64,000 nucleotides of DNA, from contig SKYA01000047.1 in assembly GCA_007128135.1 (NCBI GenBank), positions 1 to 64,000 of the forward strand. Reading direction: 5' to 3'. A program made the position numbers and the translations under genes. Shown here in pieces: positions 49,529 through 59,297 of this stretch (positions within the stretch are counted from its first letter, which is position 1; the number at the start of each line of letters is the position of its first letter). Source of the stretch: Paracoccaceae bacterium (lineage in GTDB: Bacteria; Pseudomonadota; Alphaproteobacteria; Rhodobacterales; Rhodobacteraceae). The notes under the pieces were generated by a model. It made no database searches. It was not told where the DNA came from and saw only the letters and a list, made by a program, of their open reading frames with translations.

Positions 49529-50503
49529 TCAGTTCCCGATGCCGAGTTCTTCGACGATCACCTGCCATTGGGCATATTCCGCCAGCAGGATGTCCGTCAG
49601 CTGCTCGGGCGAGGACGGGGCCACCTGGCCACCGATACCTGACAGGAAGTTACCGAATCTCTCGGCCTCGATTGCATCAACAATGGCCGCGTTCATCGCA
49701 TTCACGGTGTTCGGGTCAGTGCCTGCAGGCGCCAGCACACCCCACCAGTGCTCGAAGCTGAAGTCGATCCCGCTTTCCTGAACGGTGGGAATGTCCGGAT
49801 GCGAGGGAACACGCGCGGGGCTGGTGAAGGCCAGCCGCGGCAGGTTTTCGGCCACCGAACCCGCAAGCGTGGCGATCGTCGTGAAGACGACATCCACGCG
49901 GCCGGCCGCGAGGTCAACCTGGGCATCGGCCGCCCCCGGATAGGGGATCATTTCCATCTGGATTCCCGCCGCCCGCGAGAACAGCTCGGTCAGGAAATGC
50001 GCGCTGTCACCGACCCCGGCAGTCCCATAGCTCAGTTCACCAGGTGCGGCCCGCGCGATGTCCGCGAACTCCATGATATCGGTTGCACCCAGCCCATCAC
50101 GCGACACGATGATATAGGGCGACGTGCCGACGCGCGACACCGGAGCGAAGTCGGTGCTCAGATCAAATGGCACCGACTGGAATGCGGCATTTGTCGCGAT
50201 CGTTGCCGAGGTGAAGAGAAAGGTGTAGCCATCCGGGCTGGAGGTTGCGACATGCGCCGCACCGATTGACCCGCCACCGCCGGCGCGGTTCTCGATGACA
50301 ACCGGCTGCCCCAGCGATTCAGTAAGCTCCTGCGCAAGAAAGCGCGCGATCACGTCATTGCTGCCACCGGGCGAGAACGGCACAACGAACGTGATGGTTT
50401 GCGAAGGCCAGTCCTGAGCGAAGGCTTCGGTGCTGGTCGAACCGACAGCAGCCATCGCGAGGATGGTGGCCGCCGAGAACTTCAGTATTTCTCTTCTCTG
50501 CAT
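49529..50503 (-). CDS. tctC: Tripartite tricarboxylate transporter substrate-binding protein (TctC/Bug family)
   Basis: MQRREILKFSAATILAMAAVGSTSTEAFA signal; DWPSQTITFVVPFSPGGSNDVIARFLAQELTESLGQPVVIENRAGGGGSIGAAHVATSSPDGYTF. Confidence 0.92.
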   Translation of the reverse strand: MQRREILKFSAATILAMAAVGSTSTEAFAQDWPSQTITFVVPFSPGGSNDVIARFLAQELTESLGQPVVIENRAGGGGSIGAAHVATSSPDGYTFLFTSATIATNAAFQSVPFDLSTDFAPVSRVGTSPYIIVSRDGLGATDIMEFADIARAAPGELSYGTAGVGDSAHFLTELFSRAAGIQMEMIPYPGAADAQVDLAAGRVDVVFTTIATLAGSVAENLPRLAFTSPARVPSHPDIPTVQESGIDFSFEHWWGVLAPAGTDPNTVNAMNAAIVDAIEAERFGNFLSGIGGQVAPSSPEQLTDILLAEYAQWQVIVEELGIGN

Positions 50504-50617
50504 CTGCGTCTCCCTTGGTTTCAATAGCCAGAATGCGCGACCCTGAGGTGGCGGGCCTCCCGACACTGCACCCGACTCCGTAACAAAGACGCGTCGGGAT
50601 TACCACATAGTGAAATT

Positions 50618-50632
50618 ACAAACTCTATTTGT
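50618..50632. promoter_or_regulatory. Candidate operator palindrome in the divergent tctC / citE-like intergenic region
   Basis: ACAAA-CTCTA-TTTGT inverted repeat within an AT-rich stretch (about 50600-50690) between divergent genes. Confidence 0.35.
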
Positions 50633-50733
50633 CCATAGATTTTTTTACTTTTGTGAAATTTACTGTATATCTTGGCTAAGGACATGCTAAACTGAAATAG
50701 CACGAAGAGAAAGCGTATCGCTTATTTCGCAAG

Positions 50734-51606
50734 TTGGGAGGTTTCGTGAGAAGCAAGCTTTTCGTACCGGCGTCCAGGCCCGAACTCTTTCGGAAGGCGG
50801 AGGCGAGCGAGGCGGATGCGATTTCCTTCGACCTCGAAGATGCCGTGGATGCAGCGCGCAAGGACGAGGCGCGCGCCTTGCTTGCCGCATATCTGCGCAA
50901 CCCGCGCGCGCATGACAAGCTGGTCATCGCCCGTGTGAACGCGATCGGAACCCCGGATTTCGAAGCGGATATCGCCGCGGTCCTGCATGACGGGCTGGAC
51001 ATCGTGAACCTTCCCAAGGTCGAGAATGCCGACCAGGTGCAGACCGCCATTGCCCATATCGAGGCGCAGCAAGCGTTCCGCGACCGGACCAGGCCGCTTG
51101 AGTATCTCGTCAATATCGAATCCGCCTCAGGGTTGCAGAACGCCGTGGCGATCGCGCGGGCACATCCCCGGATCATGGGGCTTCAGATCGGTTTCGGCGA
51201 CCTGTTCGCGCCACTGGGCATCGCGCAGACCAACGTATTCGCCCTTGCTCAGGTGCGCTGGTGCGTTCGCATGGCCGCAGCAGATGCGGGCATCCACGCC
51301 TATGACGGTGCTTTTCTTGACATTGCGGCGGCGCAGGCGTTTCGTGAGGATGCGCGCGCAGCGCGCGACATGGGTTTTGTGGGCAAGACATGCATCCACC
51401 CGAGCCAGATCGCCCTGGCGAACGAGGTCTTTCGTGTCGATCCGGATGAACTCGCCTACGCGCAGAAAGTTGTTGCCGCAGCAGAAAAGGCGAAGGGTCG
51501 GGGCGTGGGGGCATTCGTGGTGGATGGACGCATGGTCGACGGGCCCTTCATTTCCCGCGCGTACCGGGTCGTGCGCGAGGCGCGGCGGCAATCCGCCAGG
51601 TCATGA
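50734..51606 (+). CDS. HpcH/HpaI aldolase / citrate lyase beta (CitE-like, malyl/citramalyl-CoA lyase-like) protein
   Basis: VRSKLFVPASRPELFRKAEASEADAISFDLEDAVDAARKDEAR; VNLPKVENADQV; LEYLVNIESASGLQNA; GFVGKTCIHPSQIALANEVF. Alternative GTG start at 50746. Confidence 0.9.
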   Translation: MGGFVRSKLFVPASRPELFRKAEASEADAISFDLEDAVDAARKDEARALLAAYLRNPRAHDKLVIARVNAIGTPDFEADIAAVLHDGLDIVNLPKVENADQVQTAIAHIEAQQAFRDRTRPLEYLVNIESASGLQNAVAIARAHPRIMGLQIGFGDLFAPLGIAQTNVFALAQVRWCVRMAAADAGIHAYDGAFLDIAAAQAFREDARAARDMGFVGKTCIHPSQIALANEVFRVDPDELAYAQKVVAAAEKAKGRGVGAFVVDGRMVDGPFISRAYRVVREARRQSARS

Positions 51607-51663
51607 CTCAGCACGCGCTCCGGAACGGCAGGTTCCGGATGACCGGAGGGGAGACAGGAAGAC

Positions 51664-52113
51664 ATGTTCTCGCGAGACTACCGTGATATCGTTGGCGGCC
51701 TGATACTGGTCCTTCTGGGCCTCGCCTTTTCGGGATATGCCATCACCCAGTATGACCTGGGCACGCTTCGCCGCATGGGGCCGGGCATGTTTCCGGCGAT
51801 GCTCGGGGCGGCCATGGCCTTGCTTGGCGTGCTGCAGGTTATACCGGCCCTGATGCGGCGCGGGCAGATGCCGGAAGTGCGCATCTTTTCGCCGATTTTC
51901 GTGCTGTCGGGATGCGCGGCCTTCGCGCTGACCTTGACGAGCTTCGGACTGCTGCCGGCCGTGGCGGCCCTGACCATTGTCAGTTCGCTCGCCGAGCTCG
52001 AGATCCGGCCATGGAGGCTCGGCCTGCTGGTTGTCGCACTCTGCCTGATCGCATGGCTCGTCTTCGGCATCGGCTTCGGCCTGAACCTTCCCATGTATCG
52101 CTGGCCATTCTGA
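51664..52113 (+). CDS. tctB: Tripartite tricarboxylate transporter TctB family protein
   Basis: 149 aa, 4-TM; DIVGGLILVLLGLAFSGYAITQYDLGTLRRMGPGMFPAMLGAAMALLGVLQV. Confidence 0.9.
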   Translation: MFSRDYRDIVGGLILVLLGLAFSGYAITQYDLGTLRRMGPGMFPAMLGAAMALLGVLQVIPALMRRGQMPEVRIFSPIFVLSGCAAFALTLTSFGLLPAVAALTIVSSLAELEIRPWRLGLLVVALCLIAWLVFGIGFGLNLPMYRWPF

Positions 52114-52126
52114 AGGGACGCAGGAC

Positions 52127-53641
52127 TTGGATATCTTCGCAAATCTCGTGCTCGGGCTGGAAACGGCGCTCAGTTACCAGAACCTCACCTATTGCCTGCT
52201 GGGTGTCGTTCTCGGAATGATCTTCGGGGTCATGCCCGGAATCGGCACGCTCGCATCCATCTCGATGCTCTTTCCGATCACCTTCTACCTGGAACCGACA
52301 ACCGCGCTGATCATGCTTGCGGGTGTCTGGTATGGCTCGAGCTATGGCGGCAGCATTGCCTCCATTCTGCTGAACATTCCCGGCACGCCCTCGAGCGCCG
52401 TGACAGCCCTGGATGGCTACCCGATGTCGCGTCAGGGGCGCGGCGGGGTCGCATTGTTCATGACGACCGTGGCATCCTTTGTCGGCGGCTGCTTCGGCAT
52501 CATCGTCCTGATTGCCTTCGCCCCGGTCATTGCGCCACACGCGCTGCGATTCGGCTCGGCAGAGTATTTTGCCCTCATGCTCTTCGGACTGGTGGCTGCT
52601 TCGACGATTTCGGCGGGATCCATGGTCAAGGGCCTGGCGATGGTCGTGCTCGGACTGATGCTGGGAACCGTGGGCGCGGACATGTATACCGGCATACCCA
52701 GGTTTTCCTTTGGCTTTCTCGAATTGTCGCAAGCGGTCAGCATCGTCGCTCTGGCGATGGGGATTTTCGGTGTCTCGGAAGTCATCACCATGATCCGACG
52801 CATCAAGCCGGGCGACATCGACCCCAAGAGCGTCACCATGCGCGCGATGATCCCGACCCGCGAGGACTGGCGCAGATCCTGGGCGCCGATGCTGCGCGGA
52901 TCGGCCATCGGGACCTTTTTCGGAACCCTGCCCGGAACCGGCCCGTCGATCGCATCCTTCATGTCCTATGCAATGGAAAAGCGCAGCGCGGCTGAACCCG
53001 AACGATTCGGGAAAGGCGCAATCGAGGGAATCATGGGCCCCGAATCCGCGAACAACGCGGCCGACCAGACCGCCTTCATCCCGACCCTTACGCTGGGCAT
53101 TCCGGGCAGCGCGACCATGGCGCTGATGCTCGGGGCGCTGATGGTCCACGGAATCGCGCCTGGCCCGACCCTGCTGACGCAGCAGGCGCCGCTGTTCTGG
53201 GGTCTGGTGATGAGTTTCTGGATCGGCAATCTGATGCTGCTTGTGCTCAACATTCCGATGATCGGCCTGTGGGTGCGCATGCTGATGATCCCCTACAACC
53301 TGCTCTATCCTGCCATCCTGATGTTCATCTGCATCGGCACCTATACCGTGAACAACTCGGTCTTCGATATCTGGCTGGTGGTTCTCTTCGGGTTCCTCGG
53401 CTATGTCATGCGGATATTCGAATGGCCTGCGGCGCCCCTGCTTCTGGGTTTTGTTCTGGGTCCGATGATGGAAAGCCACTTCCGACGGGCCCTGTTGCTG
53501 TCTCGTGGTGACTTCGCCACCTTTTTCGAGAGCACGATCGCGGCCACTGCAATGGGTCTGACACTCGCTGTTGTCCTTTGGGGAATGTGGTCATCACACA
53601 GGCGCCGCAAGAGCAGAATACTCGCACAAAATGTCGACTAG
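52127..53641 (+). CDS. tctA: Tripartite tricarboxylate transporter permease TctA
   Basis: 504 aa; GVMPGIGTLASISMLFPITFYLEPTTALIMLAGVWYGSSYGGSIASILLNIPGTPSSAVTALDGYPMSRQGRGGVAL; FFGTLPGTGPSIASFMSYAMEKR. Confidence 0.95.
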   Translation: MDIFANLVLGLETALSYQNLTYCLLGVVLGMIFGVMPGIGTLASISMLFPITFYLEPTTALIMLAGVWYGSSYGGSIASILLNIPGTPSSAVTALDGYPMSRQGRGGVALFMTTVASFVGGCFGIIVLIAFAPVIAPHALRFGSAEYFALMLFGLVAASTISAGSMVKGLAMVVLGLMLGTVGADMYTGIPRFSFGFLELSQAVSIVALAMGIFGVSEVITMIRRIKPGDIDPKSVTMRAMIPTREDWRRSWAPMLRGSAIGTFFGTLPGTGPSIASFMSYAMEKRSAAEPERFGKGAIEGIMGPESANNAADQTAFIPTLTLGIPGSATMALMLGALMVHGIAPGPTLLTQQAPLFWGLVMSFWIGNLMLLVLNIPMIGLWVRMLMIPYNLLYPAILMFICIGTYTVNNSVFDIWLVVLFGFLGYVMRIFEWPAAPLLLGFVLGPMMESHFRRALLLSRGDFATFFESTIAATAMGLTLAVVLWGMWSSHRRRKSRILAQNVD

Positions 53642-54689
53642 ATCTCAGCAGTTCGGGCATTTCGTCCTGATCTATTCCGGCGCGCTCGTCTGCGGTGCCA
53701 TAGGCTATCTCGTCAGTCTGCCCTTGCCGTGGATGATCGGGGCGATGGTTTTTGCCGCCGCCATGCGTCTGTCGGAGCAACCGGTCAATGTCCTGCCCAT
53801 GACGCGCCCGATCGGTCAGGTCATCGTCGCCGCTTCGGTGGGCCTGTCCTTTACCCCTGCTGCGGTCGCGACCGTGACGACGATGTTCATCCCGATGATC
53901 AGCGCAGCAGTGCTGACGATCCTGGCCGGTTTTGTGGTCGCAGCAGTGCTGATGCGCATGGCGCGAGTCGATGTGATCACCGCGACGCTTTCGGCCATTC
54001 CGATGGGACCGGTCGAAAGCGCACATCTTGCAGAACGGCACGGGGTCTTCGCGGGGCCGATCGTCTTCAGCCAGACTCTGCGCATCATGCTTCTGGTCGT
54101 CTTTATCCCCCCTGTTCTGGTCTATTTCTCGGACACGATAGAACATCCGACGGCTGTCCTGCGAAGTGTTCACTGGTCCATGTCTGGTGCGCTCTCGCTT
54201 GCAGCGATCGGCCTCCTGGGCGCCATTGCCGCAAGAATGCTCAGGCTGGGAAATCCCTTTTTCATCGGCGCACTGGGCGGTGCGGCGGTAGCCTCCGCCC
54301 TGAGCCTGCCAGTGACGGCCTTTCCCTATCCCGCGCTTGTCCTGGCACAGATATTTCTCGGGGTATGGCTGGGCGCGGTGTTCGACCGGGAGTTGCTCCG
54401 CAATGCGACCGGATTCATTTCAGGCGCGGTCGTCTCGGCAATCCTTCTGGTGGTCATCTGCGCGGCAATCGGTTTCGGCATGACCTGGATTACCTCGGAG
54501 CCCTGGCAGGTCATGATCCTCGCGACAGCCCCCGGCAGTGTCACGGAAATGGCGCTCACGGCAAAGGTGCTGCAAGAGGGAATCGCCGTGGTGACCGCGT
54601 TTCATGTCGTCAGGATATTCATCATCCTTCCCTTTGCGCCCCTGATCATCGGCCTGACGGCCCGTTTCGCGAAAGCCTGGGGGCTTTGA
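53631..54689 (+). CDS. AbrB family membrane protein (AidB regulator-like duplication)
   Basis: LVSLPLPWMIGAMVFAAAMRL...NVLPMTRPIGQVIVAASVGLSFTP; PMGPVESAHLAERHGV; second repeat LGNPFFIGALGGAAVASAL. Overlaps the tctA end. Confidence 0.85.
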   Translation: MSTRSQQFGHFVLIYSGALVCGAIGYLVSLPLPWMIGAMVFAAAMRLSEQPVNVLPMTRPIGQVIVAASVGLSFTPAAVATVTTMFIPMISAAVLTILAGFVVAAVLMRMARVDVITATLSAIPMGPVESAHLAERHGVFAGPIVFSQTLRIMLLVVFIPPVLVYFSDTIEHPTAVLRSVHWSMSGALSLAAIGLLGAIAARMLRLGNPFFIGALGGAAVASALSLPVTAFPYPALVLAQIFLGVWLGAVFDRELLRNATGFISGAVVSAILLVVICAAIGFGMTWITSEPWQVMILATAPGSVTEMALTAKVLQEGIAVVTAFHVVRIFIILPFAPLIIGLTARFAKAWGL

Positions 54690-54829
54690 TGAGCACGCCC
54701 TTATCCCATCCGCGCCGGACCCCCGGGATTGATGCCGGCAAGGTTCGCTCTGCACCCGCAGGCAACCACAGGCACAAACCGGCAAATCCCTGAGATGGCG
54801 CCGTTCTTCACCGAAACAGGGGCTCCCGC

Positions 54830-56029
54830 ATGACCGACGCATATATCTGTGACTACATCCGGACGCCAATAGGCCGATATGGCGGGGCGCTATCCGGCAT
54901 GCGGGCGGACGACCTCGGAGCGGTCCCGCTGCGCGCCCTGGCCGAGCGAAACCCTGAACTGGATCTGGCGCAGATAGACGAGGTTGTATTCGGCTGTGCG
55001 AATCAGGCCGGAGAAGACAACCGGAATGTCGCGCGGATGTCACTGCTGCTGGCCGGGTATCCCGAGACGGTGCCGGGAACGACCATCAACCGACTTTGCG
55101 GCTCTGGCATGGACGCGGTCCTGATTGCGGCACGGGCGATCAGATGCGGTGAGGCCGAGGTCGTCCTCGCAGGTGGCGTCGAGAGCATGAGTCGCGCGCC
55201 CTTCGTCATGCCCAAGGCCGAAGCCCCGTTTTCCCGCGCCGCTACGGTATTCGACACCACCATCGGCTGGCGCTTCGTCAATCCAGCGATGCTTGCGCAA
55301 TACGGCGTCGACTCGATGCCAGAGACCGCAGAGAACGTCGCAGCGGAGTTCGGCATTTCGCGCGAGGACCAGGATGCCTTCGCGTGTCGCAGCCAGCAGA
55401 AGGCAGCGATCGCGTCGCGCAACGGCCGTCTTGCACAGGAGATTGTCCCGGTCACCGTCAGACGACCCAAGCGCGGTGATGTGGTTGTCAGCGAGGACGA
55501 ACACCCCAGGCCGGACACAACTGCAGAAGGGCTTGCGACGCTCAGGGGTATCGTCAGGCCGGAAGGCAGCGTGACCGCCGGGAATGCAAGCGGCATCAAT
55601 GACGGTGCGGCAGCACTGATTGTCGCCAGTATGGAGGGCGCGCGCAGGCAGGGTCTGACACCCGTCGCCAGGGTTCTTGGCGGCGCCACCGCTGGCGTGG
55701 CCCCCCGCATCATGGGCTTCGGTCCCGCCCCGGCATCACGAAAACTGATGGACCGTCTTGGCCTGTCGGAAGATGATCTTGCCGTGCTCGAACTCAATGA
55801 AGCTTTCGCCAGCCAGTGTCTCGCGACCCTGCGCGCACTTGGCGTGGCCGATGACGACCCGCGGGTCAATGCCAATGGCGGCGCCATCGCCCTCGGCCAT
55901 CCGCTGGGCATGTCGGGCACGAGACTGATCGGCTCTGCCATGCTGCAACTCAAACCCGGTGAACGCGCTCTCTCGACGATGTGCATCGGTGTGGGTCAGG
56001 GGATTTCCATCGCGCTGGAGAGGGTCTGA
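54830..56029 (+). CDS. pcaF: Acetyl-CoA acyltransferase, PcaF/PaaJ-like (3-oxoadipyl-CoA thiolase candidate)
   Basis: 399 aa; AYICDYIRTPIGRYGGALSGMRADDLGAVPLRAL; NRLCGSGMDAV; VLAGGVESMSRAPFVM; GGAIALGHPLGMSGTRL; CIGVGQGISIALERV, close to the PcaF consensus. Confidence 0.85.
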   Translation: MTDAYICDYIRTPIGRYGGALSGMRADDLGAVPLRALAERNPELDLAQIDEVVFGCANQAGEDNRNVARMSLLLAGYPETVPGTTINRLCGSGMDAVLIAARAIRCGEAEVVLAGGVESMSRAPFVMPKAEAPFSRAATVFDTTIGWRFVNPAMLAQYGVDSMPETAENVAAEFGISREDQDAFACRSQQKAAIASRNGRLAQEIVPVTVRRPKRGDVVVSEDEHPRPDTTAEGLATLRGIVRPEGSVTAGNASGINDGAAALIVASMEGARRQGLTPVARVLGGATAGVAPRIMGFGPAPASRKLMDRLGLSEDDLAVLELNEAFASQCLATLRALGVADDDPRVNANGGAIALGHPLGMSGTRLIGSAMLQLKPGERALSTMCIGVGQGISIALERV

Positions 56030-56258
56030 TGACCCGGTGGTTGCCCGCCTTTGCATGCTGGCAAGCACAGGGGCGCCCGTGCGTGGTGCAGGCAACCGGC
56101 CCGCGCCTGTCGGAAGGGCGCGTCACAAGACCTGTGCACGACATGCGGGCAGGTCTCGTCTGCAGGATCAGGTGCTCGGCACAGGGCCGCCATGGCCCGA
56201 GATCGAAGTCCTGCGGCGTCGGGACCCTGAAGAGCAGCGCATTCGCCGAAGAAAGGAC

Positions 56259-57167
56259 ATGACCTTGCTGGACAGTCTCATCGCGCAGGCCGGACGGGGA
56301 ATCATTGCCCCCGGCGTTTACGACGCGCTCACAGCGCTCATCGCCGCACGGCAAGGATTTGACTGCCTGTATCTTTCCGGTGCCTCGCTGGCCTATTCCC
56401 GGCTTGGCCGGCCTGATATCGGACTGGTTTCCGTTTCCGAACTGGCAGAAACCGTTGCCCTGATCTGTGATCGTGTCGGGTTGCCCCTCATAGTGGATGG
56501 TGACACCGGATTCGGAAACGCGCTCAATGTTCAGCGGACCGTGCGCCAACTTGAACGCGCAGGCGCGGCGGCGATCCAGATCGAGGACCAGAGCTTTCCG
56601 AAAAGATGCGGGCACCTCCAGGGCAAGCGCCTTGTTTCAGTGACCGAGATGACCGGCAAGATCCGGGCCGCAACCGACGCGCGCCAGAATGCCGGTGTGA
56701 AGATTATTGCACGCACCGATGCGATTGCGGTCGAAGGCTTCGGGAACGCACTGGACCGTGCGCAGGCTTATCATGAAGCGGGCGCCGATATCCTGTTCAT
56801 CGAAGCCCCTCGCACCCGTGACGAACTCGAGACAATCGGTCGGCGCTTCGGGCATGGGACACCTCTGGTCGCCAACATGGTCGAGGGCGGCAAGACCCCG
56901 CTGCACGCCGCCGATGATCTGATCGCGATGGGTTACCGGATCGTCATCTTCCCGGGCGGCGCGGCGCGGGCCATGGCAAGGCAGGCGCAAGACTATTACT
57001 CCAGCCTGTTCAGAACAGGCTCGAACGCAGCATTTCATGACAGGATGTTCGATCTTGACACCCTGAACGCCACCATCGGCTTGCAGGAGATGCTCGATCT
57101 TGGCCGTGACTACGACCTCAACCCCGATCAAGTGGCCGCCGAAACCAGAAAGCCCCCTTCTGCCTGA
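56259..57167 (+). CDS. Isocitrate lyase/PEP mutase family protein (methylisocitrate lyase/oxaloacetate decarboxylase-like)
   Basis: IAPGVYDALTALIAARQGFDCLYLSGASLAYSRLGRPDIGLVSVSELAETVALICDRVGLPLIVDGDTGFGNALNVQRTVRQLERAGAAAIQIEDQSFPKRCGHLQGKRLV. Confidence 0.9.
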   Translation: MTLLDSLIAQAGRGIIAPGVYDALTALIAARQGFDCLYLSGASLAYSRLGRPDIGLVSVSELAETVALICDRVGLPLIVDGDTGFGNALNVQRTVRQLERAGAAAIQIEDQSFPKRCGHLQGKRLVSVTEMTGKIRAATDARQNAGVKIIARTDAIAVEGFGNALDRAQAYHEAGADILFIEAPRTRDELETIGRRFGHGTPLVANMVEGGKTPLHAADDLIAMGYRIVIFPGGAARAMARQAQDYYSSLFRTGSNAAFHDRMFDLDTLNATIGLQEMLDLGRDYDLNPDQVAAETRKPPSA

Positions 57168-57305
57168 ACTCACCAGCCCTGCTATCACCCGCGCGCGCCT
57201 TCTGCCGGAGCCCCTTGCGGGGAAACCTGCTCCGCCTGATGCGGCGGCTTGTTCAGGCAGGCGCGGACCGACCTCGGTCTGGCTGAAGGCTGGAACCGGC
57301 GCACC

Positions 57306-58403
57306 CTAACCCATTCGCGCGCCATCATGTGGCGAGAAATAGGAAGCCCTGGACAGGTCAAACCCGACATCCAATGTCTTGCCGGGCATGGCTCTGGTGT
57401 CTGCGGACAGGCGCGAGGTGACTTCCTTGCCGCCCAGACGCGCGACCACGAACGTATCCGCGCCCGCGGGTTCGACGACTTCGATCATTACCGAGCCGTT
57501 CTGCACCAGCGGGCCGTGGCGCTGTCCGGCCTCGACGATATCCTCGGGGCGCAGACCCAGAAGTATGTCGCCCGACAAACCTGTCACCCGCGGATCATGC
57601 AGGCGGATCGACTCGCCGCTTTCACAGCCGATTTCGATCATGCTGCCCTCTTGCGCGGGTACAGCGCGCGCAGGGATCAGGTTCATCGCGGGACTGCCCA
57701 TGAAATCCGCCACAAAGGTATTGGCAGGACGGGTATAGATTTCATGGGGGGTGCCGATCTGCTGGATCACGCCGCCTTTCATCACCACGATCTTGGTGGC
57801 AAGGGTCATCGCCTCGATCTGGTCATGTGTCACATAGACCATGCTTGCCCCCAGATCCTGATGCAGCCGCTTGATTTCGGTTCGCATCTCGACACGCAGC
57901 TTCGCATCAAGGTTGGACAGGGGCTCATCAAACAGGAAGAGTGCCGGATCGCGCACAAGGGCGCGCCCCATTGCGACACGCTGGCGCTGGCCGCCTGACA
58001 ACTGTCCCGGTCGGCGGTTCAGAAGCGGCTGGATCTGAAGCTGCCGCGCCACCTCGGCCAGCTTCGCGGCCTGCGTGGCCTTGTCCACGCCGCGCACCTG
58101 CATGCCGAAGGTGATATTCCTGGCCACGCTCATGGTCGGGTAAAGCGCGTAGGACTGGAATACCATGGCGATATTGCGGTCCTTGGGACTGACCTCGGTC
58201 ATGTCCTGCCCGCCGATGCGGATACTGCCGCCACTGATCGGCTCCAGCCCGGCGATGCAGTTCAGCAATGTGGACTTGCCGCAACCCGAAGGACCAACCA
58301 GCACCAGAAACTCGCCCTTGTTGATCGAGACATTTATGTCCTTCAGGATTTCGGTCGCGCCGTAATTCTTGAACAGACCCTGGATTTCCAGAATGGGGGA
58401 CAT
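57306..58403 (-). CDS. Sugar ABC transporter ATP-binding protein (UgpC/MalK type)
   Basis: Walker A VGPSGCGKSTLLNCIAGLE; signature LSGGQRQRVAMGRALVRDPALFLFDEPLSNLDAKLRVEMR; C-terminal TOBE-like domain. Confidence 0.93.
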   Translation of the reverse strand: MSPILEIQGLFKNYGATEILKDINVSINKGEFLVLVGPSGCGKSTLLNCIAGLEPISGGSIRIGGQDMTEVSPKDRNIAMVFQSYALYPTMSVARNITFGMQVRGVDKATQAAKLAEVARQLQIQPLLNRRPGQLSGGQRQRVAMGRALVRDPALFLFDEPLSNLDAKLRVEMRTEIKRLHQDLGASMVYVTHDQIEAMTLATKIVVMKGGVIQQIGTPHEIYTRPANTFVADFMGSPAMNLIPARAVPAQEGSMIEIGCESGESIRLHDPRVTGLSGDILLGLRPEDIVEAGQRHGPLVQNGSVMIEVVEPAGADTFVVARLGGKEVTSRLSADTRAMPGKTLDVGFDLSRASYFSPHDGARMG

Positions 58404-58406
58404 GGG

Positions 58407-59297
58407 TTATCCTTTCACCGATCCGGCGGTCAGACCGCGGATGAAGTATTTTCCTGCGACGACATAGACCAGCAATGTCGGCAGCGCGGCGATGATCGCG
58501 GCGGCCATGTCAACATTGTATTCCTTGACGCCCGTAGTGGAGTTGACGATGTTGTTCAGCGCGACCGTGACAGGTTGCGTTCCAGCCTGGCTGAAACTGA
58601 CCCCGAACAGGAAATCGTTCCAGATCTGGGTAAACTGCCAGATGACCGTGACCACGATTATGGGCAGGGACAGCGGCAGGAAGACCGACCAGAAGATGCG
58701 AAAGAAGCCCGCGCCGTCTATCTTCGCGGCCTTGGTCAGTTCTGCCGGAATGGTGACATAGTAATTGCGGAAAAACAGCGTGGTGAAGCCAATCCCGTAG
58801 ATCACATGCACGAAGATTAACCCCGGTATGGTGCCCGCGATGCCGATGATGCCAAGCGTGCGCGCCATGGGCAGGAGCACCACCTGAAACGGGATGAAGC
58901 AGCCGAACAGCATGAGCGAGAAGATCAGGTTTGCCCCGCGAAAGCGCCATTGCGCGATGACATAGCCATTCATCGCTCCGATCAGGGTCGAAATTGCGAC
59001 CGCTGGCACAGCCAGCATGACCGAGTTCCAGAAGAACGGCTGCAACCCGTCGCAGCGAATGCCGGTGCAGGCACCTGACCAGGCGGTCTTCCAGGGCTCC
59101 AGCGTGATTTCCCGCGGCAGTGCCAGAAGCGAACCCGAGCGAATTTCCTCGAGATTCTTGAGCGAGGTCGTCAGCATCACGAAGAGCGGCAACAGATACC
59201 AGAACGCAAACACGCCAAGCATGAGATACAGGCCCCAGCGCAGTGCAATCCGCGCGCCGCGCGAACGCGAGGGCGGGCGATAGCTCACATCAGTCAT
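58407..59297 (-). CDS. Carbohydrate ABC transporter permease (MalG type)
   Basis: PLFVMLTTSLKNLEEI; EAA-like loop YYVTIPAELTKAAKIDGAGFFRIFWSVFLPLSLPIIVV. Confidence 0.92.
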   Translation of the reverse strand: MTDVSYRPPSRSRGARIALRWGLYLMLGVFAFWYLLPLFVMLTTSLKNLEEIRSGSLLALPREITLEPWKTAWSGACTGIRCDGLQPFFWNSVMLAVPAVAISTLIGAMNGYVIAQWRFRGANLIFSLMLFGCFIPFQVVLLPMARTLGIIGIAGTIPGLIFVHVIYGIGFTTLFFRNYYVTIPAELTKAAKIDGAGFFRIFWSVFLPLSLPIIVVTVIWQFTQIWNDFLFGVSFSQAGTQPVTVALNNIVNSTTGVKEYNVDMAAAIIAALPTLLVYVVAGKYFIRGLTAGSVKG

